Shown here piece by piece: positions 25,089-37,203 of a stretch of DNA of 64,000 nt. The position numbers were made by a program, and so were the translations under genes. Source of the DNA: Parasponia andersonii (taxonomy: Eukaryota > Streptophyta > Magnoliopsida > Rosales > Cannabaceae); assembly GCA_002914805.1 (NCBI GenBank), contig JXTB01000190.1, forward strand, positions 285,023 to 349,022. The letters run 5' to 3'. Each line of letters opens with the position of its first letter. The first letter of the stretch is position 1. The notes under the pieces were generated by a model. The model did not search any database, was not told where the DNA came from, and saw nothing but the letters and a program-made list of their open reading frames with translations.

Positions 25089-27255
25089 TGGGTCAGTGGC
25101 AGAAGGAGAATTTCACAAAAATAGGAAATTCTTTAGTTTATTTGAAAAGTGTCAAAAGTTCTTGTTTTGTAAAATGATCCATTTAAATAAAATAATTAGA
25201 ATTTCATCATGCGAACCACTTCTACAATTCGTATACACCATTAAACATAGAACGAATAATAATTTAAAAATATAAAATCAGATATAAGTCCAAGTATCAT
25301 CATCATCTACAACGAAACTCAAATCCCAGAATGACATACATAAGTTCACAAACAAAATAGAAAGCAGTAATCTTAGTTCAATGCTAATACAAAACTCAAA
25401 CAATTTAAACACCATAACATCACACTCCAAGTATTACCAAGATAACGAACTACAGTCAAAATGACCTCTTACTCCTCTTAATCACCAAGAATGCACTGGA
25501 CACCTCCTAAGGAAGAAGGTAGGGGAGGGTGAGTATAAAATACCCAGTAAGAAAAATAATTACCTCGATCGAAAAAATTTTAGTGATAGAGAATTCCTGC
25601 ATAGTTAGTTTAGTCCAAAACATACATATATATAATCCAAATCAGAAATCCATATATATATAAGGCAGTGTAATCAAAATCATTCAATTCATATGCACAT
25701 GACACAAATTAACCCATACCCATGAGCTTACATCCTCTCATCTATGGAAACCTAGGATGATGACACTAAGTATGCCTAACAACCTACCTGACACCTAAGC
25801 TCATACCCGGATGGGACACCTGTGTGTTGCCAACCAAACCTGGAGGGGCAACCTAATTGCCTACGCCTGCCAAATGGAGAGATAATCAGAAGTAAGAAAA
25901 CCCTGCGCGAGTTTACAGACTTTATACCGACAGTAGGGCATGCAGCGCCATACTATAAACCCACGATACTAACACGGTACTCATGTAAGATCCTATGACA
26001 CGTACAATACAGAACTAAAGTGTGAAAATAATCATGCTCGAGTTTTTCAATAAACTCAGCATACTAGGTTTTATAGGAAAACGGGCAGCATAACGACCCT
26101 ATTTTTAATATACCCAAAATAACCTGTACTCAGAAAATTCTAAGAGCAATACAATATATATACATCATACAATCAATTCCCATCAAAGATGTTTAAATAG
26201 TCTAAAAATCACGTTTGTTCTCATGTATCGCAGAAAATAAGTTTTATTCGAAAACGATATAAAACAGAGGTAATTGAGTCCCTACCTCACTTAAATAGTG
26301 ATACCACATTATTGAATTCTCAAGATATTATTGACGATCGCCTAGAGGGTCGGGGACCAATTCCAAGCCCTCGATCGTCCTCTTGCAAAAAATCAACTTC
26401 TCATCGGAGCTTCAATTCCATAAACGGACCTCTTCTCTGAATTCCTAGCACCCAAAATAGCTATGTTAGACATATAACTTGTCCAATTCAGGTCCAAACC
26501 GACATCGGGCTGATGACACGCAAAACGATGCAAATCTCGACTGTCCAATCTCGATTCCCGTGTCGGTCACCAAACATAGGTAATATATATATCAAACTTC
26601 TTCATTTTCCGAGCACATTCCAAAAATGACGACAAAAACATAATCCAACGGCCGAATCAAAAATTCAAACTTAAACTCAAAATATCCAAAAATGATAACT
26701 TTTAATCTGGGCAAAATGGAGTTGAGATATATATACATTGATGATCCTTAAGACGAGACGAATCCAACGGGACCAGTTGGAGGTCGAATGGTGGCCAGAA
26801 TCTTCGCCGGTGACAAAAAAACCGAAACGGCGACTTGAAGGTTTTCCGGCGTTGCAGACGACGGCGGGTTCTGGCGAGGGCAGCGGAGCTTCGGCGTGGC
26901 ACGGGGACCCTTCGCCAGTTGGTGGCGCGAGCGAACGGTGGCTGGAGCGGCGGTCGCGGCTTCCTCCGGTGGTATGGCTGAGAAACACAAAGAGAGAGAG
27001 AGAAGTCGGGGGAGAAGAGAGAGAAGAGAGAGAAAAAGAAAAATGACAGGGCATGTGGCTATGTCTTATAAGGCTGTGCAATTTTTTCAAAAATTACACA
27101 TGTATCCCCAAATTTTAAATCTCTATCAACCTAATCCCCCCAAAAATTGAAATTTAGTATTTCTACACAAACTTTTGCAATTTAATCCCCACAATATTAT
27201 ATCTGAAAAATTAGTAAATTATCTAAATTACCCTCCCAAAATTAGGGTTTTTAGA
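25089..27255 (-). mobile_element. Solo gypsy LTR (same family as 34.9-41.7 kb), reversed
   Basis: Read on the minus strand it runs from ..CTAAAAACCCTAATTTTGGG (near 27255) to the CTGCCACTGACCC end (near 25089), collinear over about 2.17 kb with the LTRs at 34896 and 39608. The TATAAG box (plus about 27066-27072, reversed), the GC-rich block (26.75-26.98 kb) and the CT-rich tract are all present. The terminal ~18 bases of the 3' edge (TGTCACGACCC on the plus strand) are missing or mutated. No target duplication could be matched. No internal region is attached, so it is a solo LTR. Confidence 0.85.
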
Positions 27256-27529
27256 ATATATATCCATTCCTGCAGCCAAATTTGTCACTAGAAAATAGAA
27301 GAATGAGAGAGAAGAGATGGAGAAGAAAAAAGCTAAAAGAGTGAGAGAGAAAATAAATGAATAGAAAGTGTGAAGCTTGAGAAGTAAAGAAAAATTGGGA
27401 AATATTAAGTGATGTTCCGGAAAAGCTTTTAAAATCTAAGTTTTGAAATTCAAAATTTGTATATAGAGGAAAAAATGAGATGAAATTTTTGTTTAAAAAA
27501 AAATCTGAGGGATTTATCACGTTAGTTAC

Positions 27530-28540
27530 CGACATGGTAGTTAATGCTTATCATGTTGATTTAAAACCAATGTGACAATTAAAATTTCTCGTCAGTTTTT
27601 AAATGACGTAAAAATGATTATACTCTTATCTCGTCGGTTATACAATACAACCAATAAATAACTGATACTGGAAAAGTTTACTTTAGTGATAGTAGGCCAC
27701 CAATACTTCACCTTGCAACTGAGTGTTGCGAACGAGAGTACCAATGTATGCCACTATCGTATCTTTTTTGCTAATTGACGCATATGCGTTCAATTTAAAA
27801 CAGCTTTCGAAGGGGAGATCATTAACAAGTCTCTTGCCTTCATGATTCTAGTAGCTGGTTATTTATTAAATATCACAGTTCACTTTTACACTTTTTGATA
27901 TCTCTTACAAAAAAAAAAAAGGCAATAAATAATAACTCTTATTATAAAAAAAAAGCTATAGATAATAACTCTTACAAAGAAGGTTGTATAAATGGCTAGT
28001 AACAACTTAATCATCAGAAAGAACTTAATCATTCTAATTTATCTTAAAAAAAAAAAACATATACGTAACGTGATATCACATAGTTACACATGGGAAAAAT
28101 GTCATGAAAAGACTTTGTATATATTTTATCCTTTTATGTTTTTATTTTCAACTGAATCTAGTATGTTTATGAAATTATGAGAATATATTTTATCTTTTAA
28201 GTTTTTATTTTCAACTGTATCTCTTATGTTTATGAAAGAGAGACAACTCCTTTGATTGATTTTTTTTTTTTTAAATTACACAAAGTCTTGTAATTTAACT
28301 AGGGATTTGGACAAAAATACTTGAGAAAACAAAAAAAATACTAAAAATACGGCCTGAAGATAAATTATAACTTTTGTACGACCTAAAAGTGGCAAATGTC
28401 TAAAAACTGAGAAGTTCAAAATGCGGTGGCGCTTTTGTAAATAAAGCAAACTTTTTCTATGCATTTATATAAATAAGAGCGACCAAATATACAACTAAAA
28501 AGAAAAAGGTTTGGCCTTGGTCCTCCTACATTTGGCCTCA
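27530..28540. other. Intergenic, possible CACTA-like right end then unassigned DNA
   Basis: Sub-terminal motifs such as tgatttaaaaccaatgtgac and cgtcggtt lead to a TAGTG at about 27693-27697, the reverse of a CACTA terminus. From 27.7 kb onward I see only AT-rich unassigned sequence. Confidence 0.3.
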
Positions 28541-28554
28541 AAGGTTTAAATCTA

Positions 28555-28960
28555 ATCATTAGTATTTTTACGTATATTTCTTTCTCTTTTTATTTTTCAT
28601 CATCTTTTATTTCTTATCTATATTTCTTTTTCCTTTTTTATTTTTATCATCTTATATTTCTTATTATGTTCAATATTTATTTATTTATTTCCTTTTTAAT
28701 CTTATTTTTGTCATTAATTTATTCGTTTCGTTTCTATTAGGGTTCAAACCCATATATTGGTTTTTACATATATTTCCTTTTCCCTTTTTATTTTTCATCA
28801 TCATTTATTTCCTACCTATATTTCTTGTTTCTTTTTTATTTTTCATCATCCTATATTTCCTATTTCATTCAACGTTTTTTTTGCTTTTGTGTATTTTTTC
28901 TTTTTTAATGTTATTTGTGTCTTTAGTTTTTTCTCTTCTACTAGGGTTCAAATCCACATA
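28555..28960. repeat. ~204-bp CT-rich tandem duplication
   Basis: Two diverged copies, about 28555-28757 and 28758-28960, each made of tttttatttttcatcatc-type tracts and ending in agggttcaaaccca (28738) or agggttcaaatcca (28942). The ORF read through it is a by-product of the T-rich repeat. Confidence 0.7.
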
Positions 28961-29060
28961 TTATATTTTTTTTCATTAGTTTCTTTTTGTTTTTCTTTTA
29001 TTTATTTTTTCCCTTTTAATACTATTTTTGTCATTAGTTTCTTCTAATTTTGTCCAAAAA

Positions 29061-29695
29061 ATCACAGGAAAATTTAAAAGTTTCTTAGAAACCAGTTTGG
29101 TTTCTTTTTAGCGGAATGTCATATGCGTAAGTAAATCATAAGAAACTACAAAAGTTTTTTAGAAATCAGTTTAGTTTCCTTTTAGCGGAATAAGAAACCA
29201 CAAAGGTTTTCTAGAAACCACTTTGGTTTTATTCTAGCGGAAAGCCATGTACGTAAGTAGATCACAGAAAATCATAAACATTTTCAGAAAACCAGTTTAG
29301 TTTCCTTTTAGCAGAATGATAAATCACAAAGGTTTCCTTCTAGTGGAATGCCTTGTACATAAGTAATTCACAAGAAACCACAAAGATTTCTTAAAAACTA
29401 GTTTAGTTTCCTTTTAGTGGAATATGAAACTATAAAGATTTCCTAAAAGCCAATTTGATTTCCTTCTAGTGGAATGCCCTGTACGTAAGTAAATCATAGG
29501 AAACTACAAATATTTCCTGTAAAATAGTTTGATTTTTTTTTAGTAGAATGCTTTGAACGTAAATAAATCACAGAAAACCACAAAATATTCTTAGAAACTA
29601 ATTTAGTTTCCTTTTAGTGGAATGCCTTATAATTAACAGAATCATAAGGAAAATAAAAAAAGTTTCTTAGAAACTAAACTGGTTTTGAATATTTA
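29061..29695. repeat. Higher-order minisatellite (long/short monomers)
   Basis: Degenerate tandem repeat of aaaccacaaagatttcttag..ccagtttagtttccttttag..ggaatg. Two monomer forms alternate: a long one (about 72-75 bp) ending in gcc.tgtacgtaagtaaat, and a short one (about 55 bp) lacking that tail. They give a roughly 128-bp composite unit in the left half. The pattern breaks down toward 29.5-29.7 kb, where long monomers adjoin each other. Confidence 0.8.
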
Positions 29696-29699
29696 CTAT

Positions 29700-31735
29700 A
29701 ACAAACTAAGAAACCAGTACTTATTTTTCACAATAAGCATGTTGAAAAATTCAGTGTCTTATTCGGTCAAGGTCTCAAAGATCGATATCATCGGTGAAAA
29801 CATCGTCCATGGTTGATGGCAGAGCCTTTGAAATGAGGGACATCATGGTCAATAACAAAGACCTTTAACGCTTTGATTTTGAAGATGAGTATTGAGAGAG
29901 AAATAGATAGTGAAAGTGACATTTTCAGTAAAACACCGAATAAAAATATTCAATTGAGGAGTACTGTAAATTTGGTTTTTTTTTCTTCAAAGGCCGTAGT
30001 AGGTGTCCTTTTCACATTTAACTACATCTCAAATATATCCTTCCCATGGCAAATAAATTGGAAAATTTATGAGAAAGGAAAAAATTATAGCTAATGAAAA
30101 TAGGTTTAGGTCTATATAAACATTAGAGATACTGTAAATATTAGTTTTCAAATAGGGTTTTTGGCAGAGCTACCCCCTGAATTTCACTTTTATTTGCATT
30201 GTTGCTCCTTTTTTTTTTTTTCCTTAGTAATCTTAAACTTACAAAACTGTTGCAATGAACTCGAATCTATCAACGTTAAATTTTAGATGGAATTAGACGT
30301 GCAAGGTCACATGCAATGTTTTTAAGAGTTTCACTTGTACCTATTTTTTTGGAGGCAAAATTGTTAAAATTGGAGAGTATAAAGGGAAAATGAAAGTTTA
30401 AGATTCACATTTTAACTAATTAAAAACTCAACAAAATTAAATTTAAACTGTATATTCTTTTTTTTTTTAAATTACTCAAAATGATTGAACTCTTACATTA
30501 ACTTATATGTAACTAAAATAATTTATAAGTAATTTATATTCAAATTGTCTCATGACGACCACGAAGGCTTCATGGTTGCCTTGAGACTTTGCCTCACAAG
30601 AGTTGTCGTATGAAGCTTTCTTCTCTATGCTTACTCATTTGTTGGTTTTGTTCGGTTGTCGTCGGGCAAAGTTGTCTCATGATCAGCTCTCGACAGCTCA
30701 GGTGCATTCATAAAAATCCGACAATATTATATAGGGATAGGGATAATCCCAAAAATAGCTATGCCGTTTTAGCTAAAGATCACATTTAACCTTATATATG
30801 TTCTCATAAAACTCAAAACTATCTGTTGGTGCTATTTTTACCAGCCATCTACATGTCTCTGAACTACCGACGAGGTATCCACCAACTAGCCACGTATCCT
30901 TGCCATCCCGGAATGTCTTTAGCTTCGGGATGAGACAGATAGGCGGGAGTGACCACCTGCAAAGACTATCCAATGCTTAAGTCAGTGATTTATTCCTGAG
31001 ATTGAACAGCAAGGATTTTCTTTTTCTTTGTAAACGTTTTTTTGTATATTGTATTGTCTCTTGTGTATCTCTTATCTTTTGTATATCTCTTGTCTCTCCT
31101 ATTAGGGAGGAAACAAGGCTTATGTATATAATCCTGGAACTAGGAGCTTTCTGGCTCTCAATTCCAGGATCAAGTACCTTTTTCCATCATGACTTACTCC
31201 AGAAATCACGGATCGTGATTACCGTGACCTCCCTTGCATCGTCGTAGCCTATTTTTCGCCGTCCCCTACGACTCCAGCCTGTCGGGGGTGAGATTTTGAT
31301 AAGCCGTCGTTCTGTCAGGATGATTTGTCCAATACGCGCACCTATCCAGGATCGCATTAAATGCTCTGTCTGGGTCTGGAGCGGTGAGCTGCTTCCCACG
31401 GTATTCTGGCGGAAGACCCTTGAGGCTCCCGACTCCCAGCTGTCGAGGTAAGAATGAGACTGGGCCAAATCCATCTAGGGTCTGGGATGGGTTCGGCCCT
31501 GGCCTCGGACAACCCATGGCCCTATGCGGTACCACGTGTACTCGCATGGCCTTTAATCAATCACTCTGGACATATGTCGGATGATGTGCCCCGCTTGTGA
31601 CCTGTTTTGTCACTTAATCATCTACGTGGTGTATGTTTTAGGAACGGGTCCCAGTTTTGCCCCCATTTCCCTATTTGATGGATTTGTATCCATCAAGTGG
31701 GGAAATCATTTCTCCAATCCTCTAATTCGAGGGAT
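29700..31735. other. Intergenic to retroelement-derived flank
   Basis: Bases 29700-30550 are AT-rich unassigned DNA. From about 31.0 kb the sequence becomes GC-richer and is probably the upstream part of the retroelement-like unit duplicated from 31741 (for example around tgtcgggggtgagattttga at 31278). No intact ORF of recognised function is present. Confidence 0.4.
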
Positions 31736-31740
31736 ACACA

Positions 31741-33055
31741 TGGCTTCCCCATCGTCACTCCTCTCCAATTGCCGACGTTGGGGCACGCCATTCCGTGTCA
31801 CAATTTTTTCAAATTTTTGAAATTCTAACGCCTCCGTCTTCCTTGCCCTGCTCTTCTCCAGGAAAAACTCTTCAGCTCTCCCTCTATAAAAGCCGCATTT
31901 ATGCTCATTTCTTACTTTACCAAAATCTCCAAGTATTCCAGCTTTCTCAAATCTTAGGATTTCCGCATCTCCTTTTTTCCAGAACCTTTCGTCTTCTTCG
32001 ACCGCACCTAACATGATGGCCCTGAATCTGAGTTAGAAACTCCGCTCCATCGTGGATTCCGAATTAGGGTCATTGAGGAGGCAGCTCTGCTTCCTCGGCA
32101 GAGTCACTTTAAAGAGGGTCGATGGCCCAGCGGACTGGTACCTTTACCCCTCTACTCCGGAAGGCTCCATCATCCTGGAAAGGAGGCATCTGGAGTGGTT
32201 GCGGTTTCCTCTTCCTCCCTTGGTCCACCAGTTCTTTAGCCTCACGGGGATTCATCCGATGCAACTCAATGCTAATGGAATTATGATCCTGATGGGGCTT
32301 TTTGCCTTGTCCATCCTCCTCAACACGCATAGTGACCTGAAAGTGGTTTTCTATACCTATAAGCTTATCTCATCCCCAACAAGGGGTCTTACTCCACTAT
32401 CTATCTCCAGCCGCTCTCGGGCACCACATCTTCTGGGGCTTGCCGAGGTCGGACAAGCAGTGGGATTCTCATTCTAGGATATACGCCATCGGAGGGGCGT
32501 GGTGCTCTTCCTAGGTGAACAAAGAGAGTTTTCAAATCCCCTCGTTCTTTCTGCAAATTAAGTACTGGGTCGTGAATTTTGGGTCCGTGCATATTTCGTC
32601 CGATTTTACTCATGACATTTTGCCTTGTGCAGCCTCTGCGGAGGAAAGCAAGTTCGAGCCTCAGCTGTCGGCGGGTCGGCTCCAGGAGCTAGAGGGAATC
32701 ATCCTCTTCGGGTTGCCCGGGGATTACCGACACATCTAGGCTGTCCTAAATCCCCACCCGCACCCGCACACCAACCCCTCCCCCTCAAAAAAAAAGGAGA
32801 AAAATTGTAAGTCATTTTATAACATTTCCCTTGTACACAATGCAGCTTTATTTATTAGTCATATTTATCAGTCACTGATGCCGAACGCTAGTACCTCGTT
32901 ATTGAAAATTGCAGCCCTATTTATCAGTCACTGATGCCGAACACTAGTACCTCTTTATTGAAAATTCGATGAAAACTAAACATAATGTTATAGTAACATT
33001 CCTGAAAGTCATCGATTGTATGCCTTCTACTTCAAAAGTTATTAATACGTATATA
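31741..33055 (+). repeat. Retroelement-like unit, copy 1 of a ~1.3-kb tandem duplication
   Basis: Begins tggcttccccatcgtcactc and ends with acttcaaaagttattaatac. It contains a TATA box (tataaaa, 31885-31891), a damaged ORF (32013-32475) and a short internal duplication of atttatcagtcactgatgcc (about 32864 and 32917). Copy 2 follows at 33074. Confidence 0.85.
32013..32475 (+). pseudogene. Retroelement gag-like ORF remnant, copy 1
   Basis: Frame opened by ATG ATG at 32013 but broken by TAG after seven codons, then open through DGPADWYLYPSTPEGSIILE and HLEWLRFPLPPLVHQFF to about 32475. The LRFPLPP..FF....I.P.QLN.NG pattern resembles the N-terminal gag-type domain found in many uncharacterised plant retroelement proteins; I cannot place it in a named family. 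The equivalent copy at 33346 carries a stop at the same codon (TAA there), so the break predates the duplication. After about 32.35 kb the two copies diverge in frame. Confidence 0.5.
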
Positions 33056-33073
33056 TGCGTATTAATAAATACG

Positions 33074-34383
33074 TGGCTTCCCCACCGTCACTCCTCTCTA
33101 ATTGCCGACGTTGGGGCACGCTATTCCGTGTCACAATTTTTTCAAATGTTTGAAATTCTAATGCTTCCGTCTTCCTTGCCCTGCTCTTCTCTAGGAAAAA
33201 CTCTTCGGCTCTCCTTCTATAAAAGCCGCATTTACGCTCATTTCTTACTTTATCAAAATCTCCAAGTATTCCAGCTTTCTCAAATCTTAGGGTTTTTGCA
33301 TCTCCCTTTTTCCAGAACCTTTCATCTTCTTCGATCGCACCTAACATGATGGCCTTGAATCTGAATTAAAAACTCCGCTCCATCACAGATTCCGAATTAG
33401 GGTCGTTGAGGAAGCAACTTTGCTTCCCTGGCGGAGTCACTTTAGAGAGGATCGACGGCCCAGCAGACTGGTACCTTTACCCCTCTACTCTGGAAGGCTC
33501 CATTGTCCTGGAGAGGAGGCATCTGGAGTGGTTGCGGTTTACTCTTCCTCCCTTGGTCCACCAGTTCTTTAGCCTCACGGGGATTCATCTGATGCAGCTC
33601 AATGCTAATGGAATCATGATCCTGATGGGGCTTTCTACCTTGTCCGTCCTCCTCAACACGCATATTAACCTAGAAGTGATTTTCTATGCTTATAAGCTTA
33701 TCCTCATCCCCAAAAAGGGGTCTTACCCCACTTTCTATCTCCAGCCGCTCCCGGGACGCCACATCTTCTAGGGCTTGCCGAGGTCGGACAAGCAGTGAGA
33801 TTCTTATTCCATGACATACACTGTTGGAGGGGCGTGGTGCTCTTCCTGGGTGAACGGTGAGCATTTTCAAATCCCCTCGTTCTTTCTGCAAAGTAAGTAC
33901 TAGGTCGTGAATTTTGGATCTGTGCATATTTCGTCCGTTTTTACTCATGACATTTTACCTTGTGCAGCCTCTGCAGAGGAAAGCAAGTTCGAGCCTCGGC
34001 TATCGGCGGGTCGGCTCCAGGAGCTGGAGAGAATCATCCTCTTCGAATTGCCTGGGGATTGCCGACACATCTAGGCTGTCCTGAATCCCTACCCGCACCC
34101 GCACTCCCTCCCCAAAAAAAAGAGAAAAATTGTAAGTCATTTTATAACATTTCCCTTGTACACAATGCAGCTCTATTTATCAGTCATATTTATCAGTCAC
34201 TGATGCCGAACACTAGTACCTCATTATTGAAAATTGCAGCTCTATTTATCAGTTACTGATACCGAACTCTAGTACCTCTTTATTGAAAATTCGATGAAAA
34301 CTAAACATAATGTTATAGTAACGTTCTTGAAAGTCATCGACTGTATGCCTTCTACTTCAAAAGTTACTAGTACGTATATATAT
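33074..34383 (+). repeat. Retroelement-like unit, copy 2 of the tandem duplication
   Basis: Collinear with 31741-33055, including the TATA box (33218-33224), the ORF remnant and the tail acttcaaaagttactagtac. It ends against the MITE at 34387. Differences from copy 1 are scattered substitutions and small indels, so the duplication is not very recent. Confidence 0.85.
33346..33770 (+). pseudogene. Retroelement gag-like ORF remnant, copy 2
   Basis: Same frame as copy 1: ATG ATG, a stop after seven codons (TAA), then an open stretch containing DGPADWYLYPST, HLEWLRFTLPPLVHQFF and FYLQPLPGRHIF before a TAG at about 33769. This copy keeps the YLQPLPGRHIF motif in frame, whereas copy 1 reads it out of frame, so copy 2 is locally the better preserved one. 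No function is claimed. Confidence 0.5.
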
Positions 34384-34386
34384 ATA

Positions 34387-34627
34387 GGTTGCCAATCCAA
34401 TAGGTATTTTTTTTCTTTACCTATGGATAGGTATTTTATTTTTAGCCGTTGGATCACCATCTAATGGTGATCTAATGGCTATAATGAAGTGCATGAAAAG
34501 ACGTGCATCATTAATGCTCTTTCTCTCTCTTACTTTTTACAATAAAAAAATATGCATGTTAAATTTTCATTGGCCAAATTGATACTTATGCATAGGGAAA
34601 AAAAAAATACCTATTGGATTGGTGCCC
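34387..34627. mobile_element. MITE, family A, copy 1
   Basis: 241 bp with imperfect terminal inverted repeats: left ggttgccaatccaataggta, right (reverse complement) gggcaccaatccaataggta, each followed by a poly-T. The flanks are TA repeats, consistent with a TA target site as in Tc1/mariner-Stowaway elements, though PIF-type insertion cannot be excluded. It has a palindromic core around accatctaatggtgat. Related copies lie at 50276, 51838 and 52084. Confidence 0.85.
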
Positions 34628-34895
34628 ATATATATATATATATTTGTACATATGAATTAAAACTATCACCACCGAAAATACAAAACCATAAATTTTAGTA
34701 ATTTTAAGTAAAAATATAATAAAATATTAATTTTACAAAATTCAAAGAAAAATAAGTATTAAATATTTTATTTTGATCCTTAAATCATTATGAATTCTAT
34801 AAACATTAAAAATTCTCAGTAATTTTAATTACTTAAGAAAATACTCCTTAAAGTCTAAGAAAACGTGTGATCAATTCATTTGGAAACTCATAAGT

Positions 34896-35529
34896 TGTAA
34901 AAACCCATATTTTGGGAGGGTAATTTGGATATTTTACTAACTTTTTGGATAAAATATTAGGGGGATTAATTTGCAAAAATTTTGTGCAGAAAGACTAAAT
35001 TGCAATTTTTGGGGGATTAATTTGAAAGAGATTTGAAATTGTGGGGACTTATGTGTAATTTTTGAAAAATTGCACAACCCTATAAGACAGGGCCATGTGC
35101 TCTGTCCTTTTTCTTTCTTTCTCTCTCTCTCTCGAACCACTCTCTCTTGCTGACGCCAGACCACCGCAGGAGGTATTGCCGCCGTTGTCAGCCTGTGCCA
35201 CCGACCGGCGAAGCTTCCCCGTGCAACGCCGAAGCCGCGCTGTTCGTCCCCGGTCGCCGCTGTTGCCTGCAACACCGGAAAATCTCCAAAGTCACCGAAT
35301 CGAATTTTTGGCCGCCGGCGACGATTTTGGCCACCATTCAACCTCCAACCAATCCCGTTGGATTCGTCTCGTCGCAAAGATCATCAATATATATATATCT
35401 CAACTCCATTTTGCCTGGATTGAAAGTTGCCATTTTTGGATATTTTGAGTTTAAGTTTGACTTTTGATCTGGCCGTTGGACTGTGTTTTTGTTGTCATTT
35501 TTAGATTGTACTTGGAAAATGGAGAAGTT

Positions 35530-35563
<34 letters not shown>

Positions 35564-37069
35564 CATATGTTTGGTGACCGGCACGGAAATCGAGATCGAA
35601 CGGTCGAGATTCACCTCGATTTGCATGCCACCGGCCCGGTGTGGGCCCGGACTCGAATTGGATAAGTTATATGTCTAATCTAGCTATTTTGGGTGTTAGG
35701 AATTCAGTAAAGAGGTCCATTTATGGAATTGAAGCTTCGTTGATAAGTTGGTTTTTCACAAGAGGACGATCGAGGGCTTGGAATTAGTTCCCGACCCTCT
35801 GGGAGATCGTCAACAATACCTTGAGGATTCAATAGCATGGTATTGCTATTTGAGCGAGGTAGGGATTCAATTACCTCTGTTTTAAATCGTTTTCGAATAA
35901 AACTTACATTCAGCAATATATGAGAACAAATGTGATTTTAGGCCATTTACATATCTCTGATTGGAATTAATTTTATGAGATATATACTGTATTGCTCTGG
36001 GAATTTTCTGAGTGCAGATTATTTTGGATATATTAAAAATAGGGCCGTTATGCTGTCCATTTTTCTGTAAAAACCTAGTATACTGATTTTACCGAAAAAC
36101 TAGTTCATGATTATTTTCACACTTTAGTTCTGTATTGCACGTGTCATAGGATCATACATGAGCACCGTGTTAGCATCGTGGCTTTACAGTATGGCACTGC
36201 GTGCTCCACCGTCGGTGAAAGTCCGTAAACTGGCATGAGGTTTTGTTACTTCTGATTACCTCTCCATTTAGCAGGCGTAGGCAATTCGGTTGCTCCTCCA
36301 GGTTTGGTAGGCGACACATAAGTGTCCCCTCCGAGTATGGGCTTAGGTATCAGGCAGGCTGTTAGGCATACTTAGTGCCATCATCCTGGGTCTCCACATA
36401 TGAGAGGATGAGAGCTCATGGGTATGAGTTGATTAATATCATGTGCATATGAATTGAATGATTTTGATTACACTGCTTTTATGTATATATGGATTTCCGG
36501 TTTGGATTATATATATATGTACGTTTTGGACTAAACTAACCATGCAGGAATTCTTCATCACTAAAATATTTTCGACCGGGTAATTGTTTTTCCTATTGGG
36601 TATTTTATGCTCATCCCCTTACCTTCTTCCTCAGGTGGTATCCAGTGCGATCTTAGTGATCAAGATGAGTAAGAGGTCATCTGGATTACAGTTCGTCTCT
36701 TGGTAATGCTAGGAGTTTGTTGTCGTAGTCTATGGACTATTTGGGTTTTGTATTAGTATTGAACCAAGATTACTACTTTCTATTTTGTCTGCGAACTTAT
36801 GTATGCTATTTTGGTATTTGACTTTTGTTGTGGATGATGGTGATGCTTGGACTTATATTTGATTTCGCATTTTCAAATAATTATTCGATCTATCTTTAAT
36901 GGTGTATACGAACTGTGGGAGTGGTTCACAGGATGAAGTTCCAATTATTTTATTTAAATGGGCCATTTTATAAAAACTAGAACTTTTGACACTTTTCAAA
37001 TAAATCAAGGAATTTCCTACCTTTATGAAATTCCCCTTCTGCCACTAGCCCTGGTTTTAGGTCATGACA
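34896..37069 (+). repeat. 5' LTR of the gypsy element
   Basis: Starts TGTAAAAACCC and ends GTCATGACA. It contains a TATAAG box at 35081-35086, then a CT-rich tract and a GC-rich block at about 35145-35370, and a (TA)n run near 35534-35562. It differs from the 3' LTR at many scattered sites, so the insertion is not recent. Confidence 0.95.
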
Positions 37070-37077
37070 GAAATTTT

Positions 37078-37089
37078 TGGTATCAGAGC
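37078..37089 (+). other. Primer-binding site (initiator Met tRNA type)
   Basis: TGGTATCAGAGC lies 8 bases after the 5' LTR end and is complementary to the 3' end of plant initiator Met tRNA, the usual primer of chromoviruses. Confidence 0.95.
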
Positions 37090-37203
37090 TTTGAGTTTAA
37101 CAGTTCGGACGTATCACCATTAAACTAGATTGAAGTTGATTTTATGACAAGCATGCATCATTATCTCACTAACATATTGGCATATTATTTCAGACTAGTA
37201 AGG

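Noticed and set aside
28757-29047. Phe-rich 96-codon ORF
   Set aside because: By-product of the ~204-bp CT-rich tandem repeat.
34937-35377. 146-codon minus ORF across the 5' LTR
   Set aside because: Antisense to LTR transcription, and the equivalent frame is not kept in the other LTR copies.
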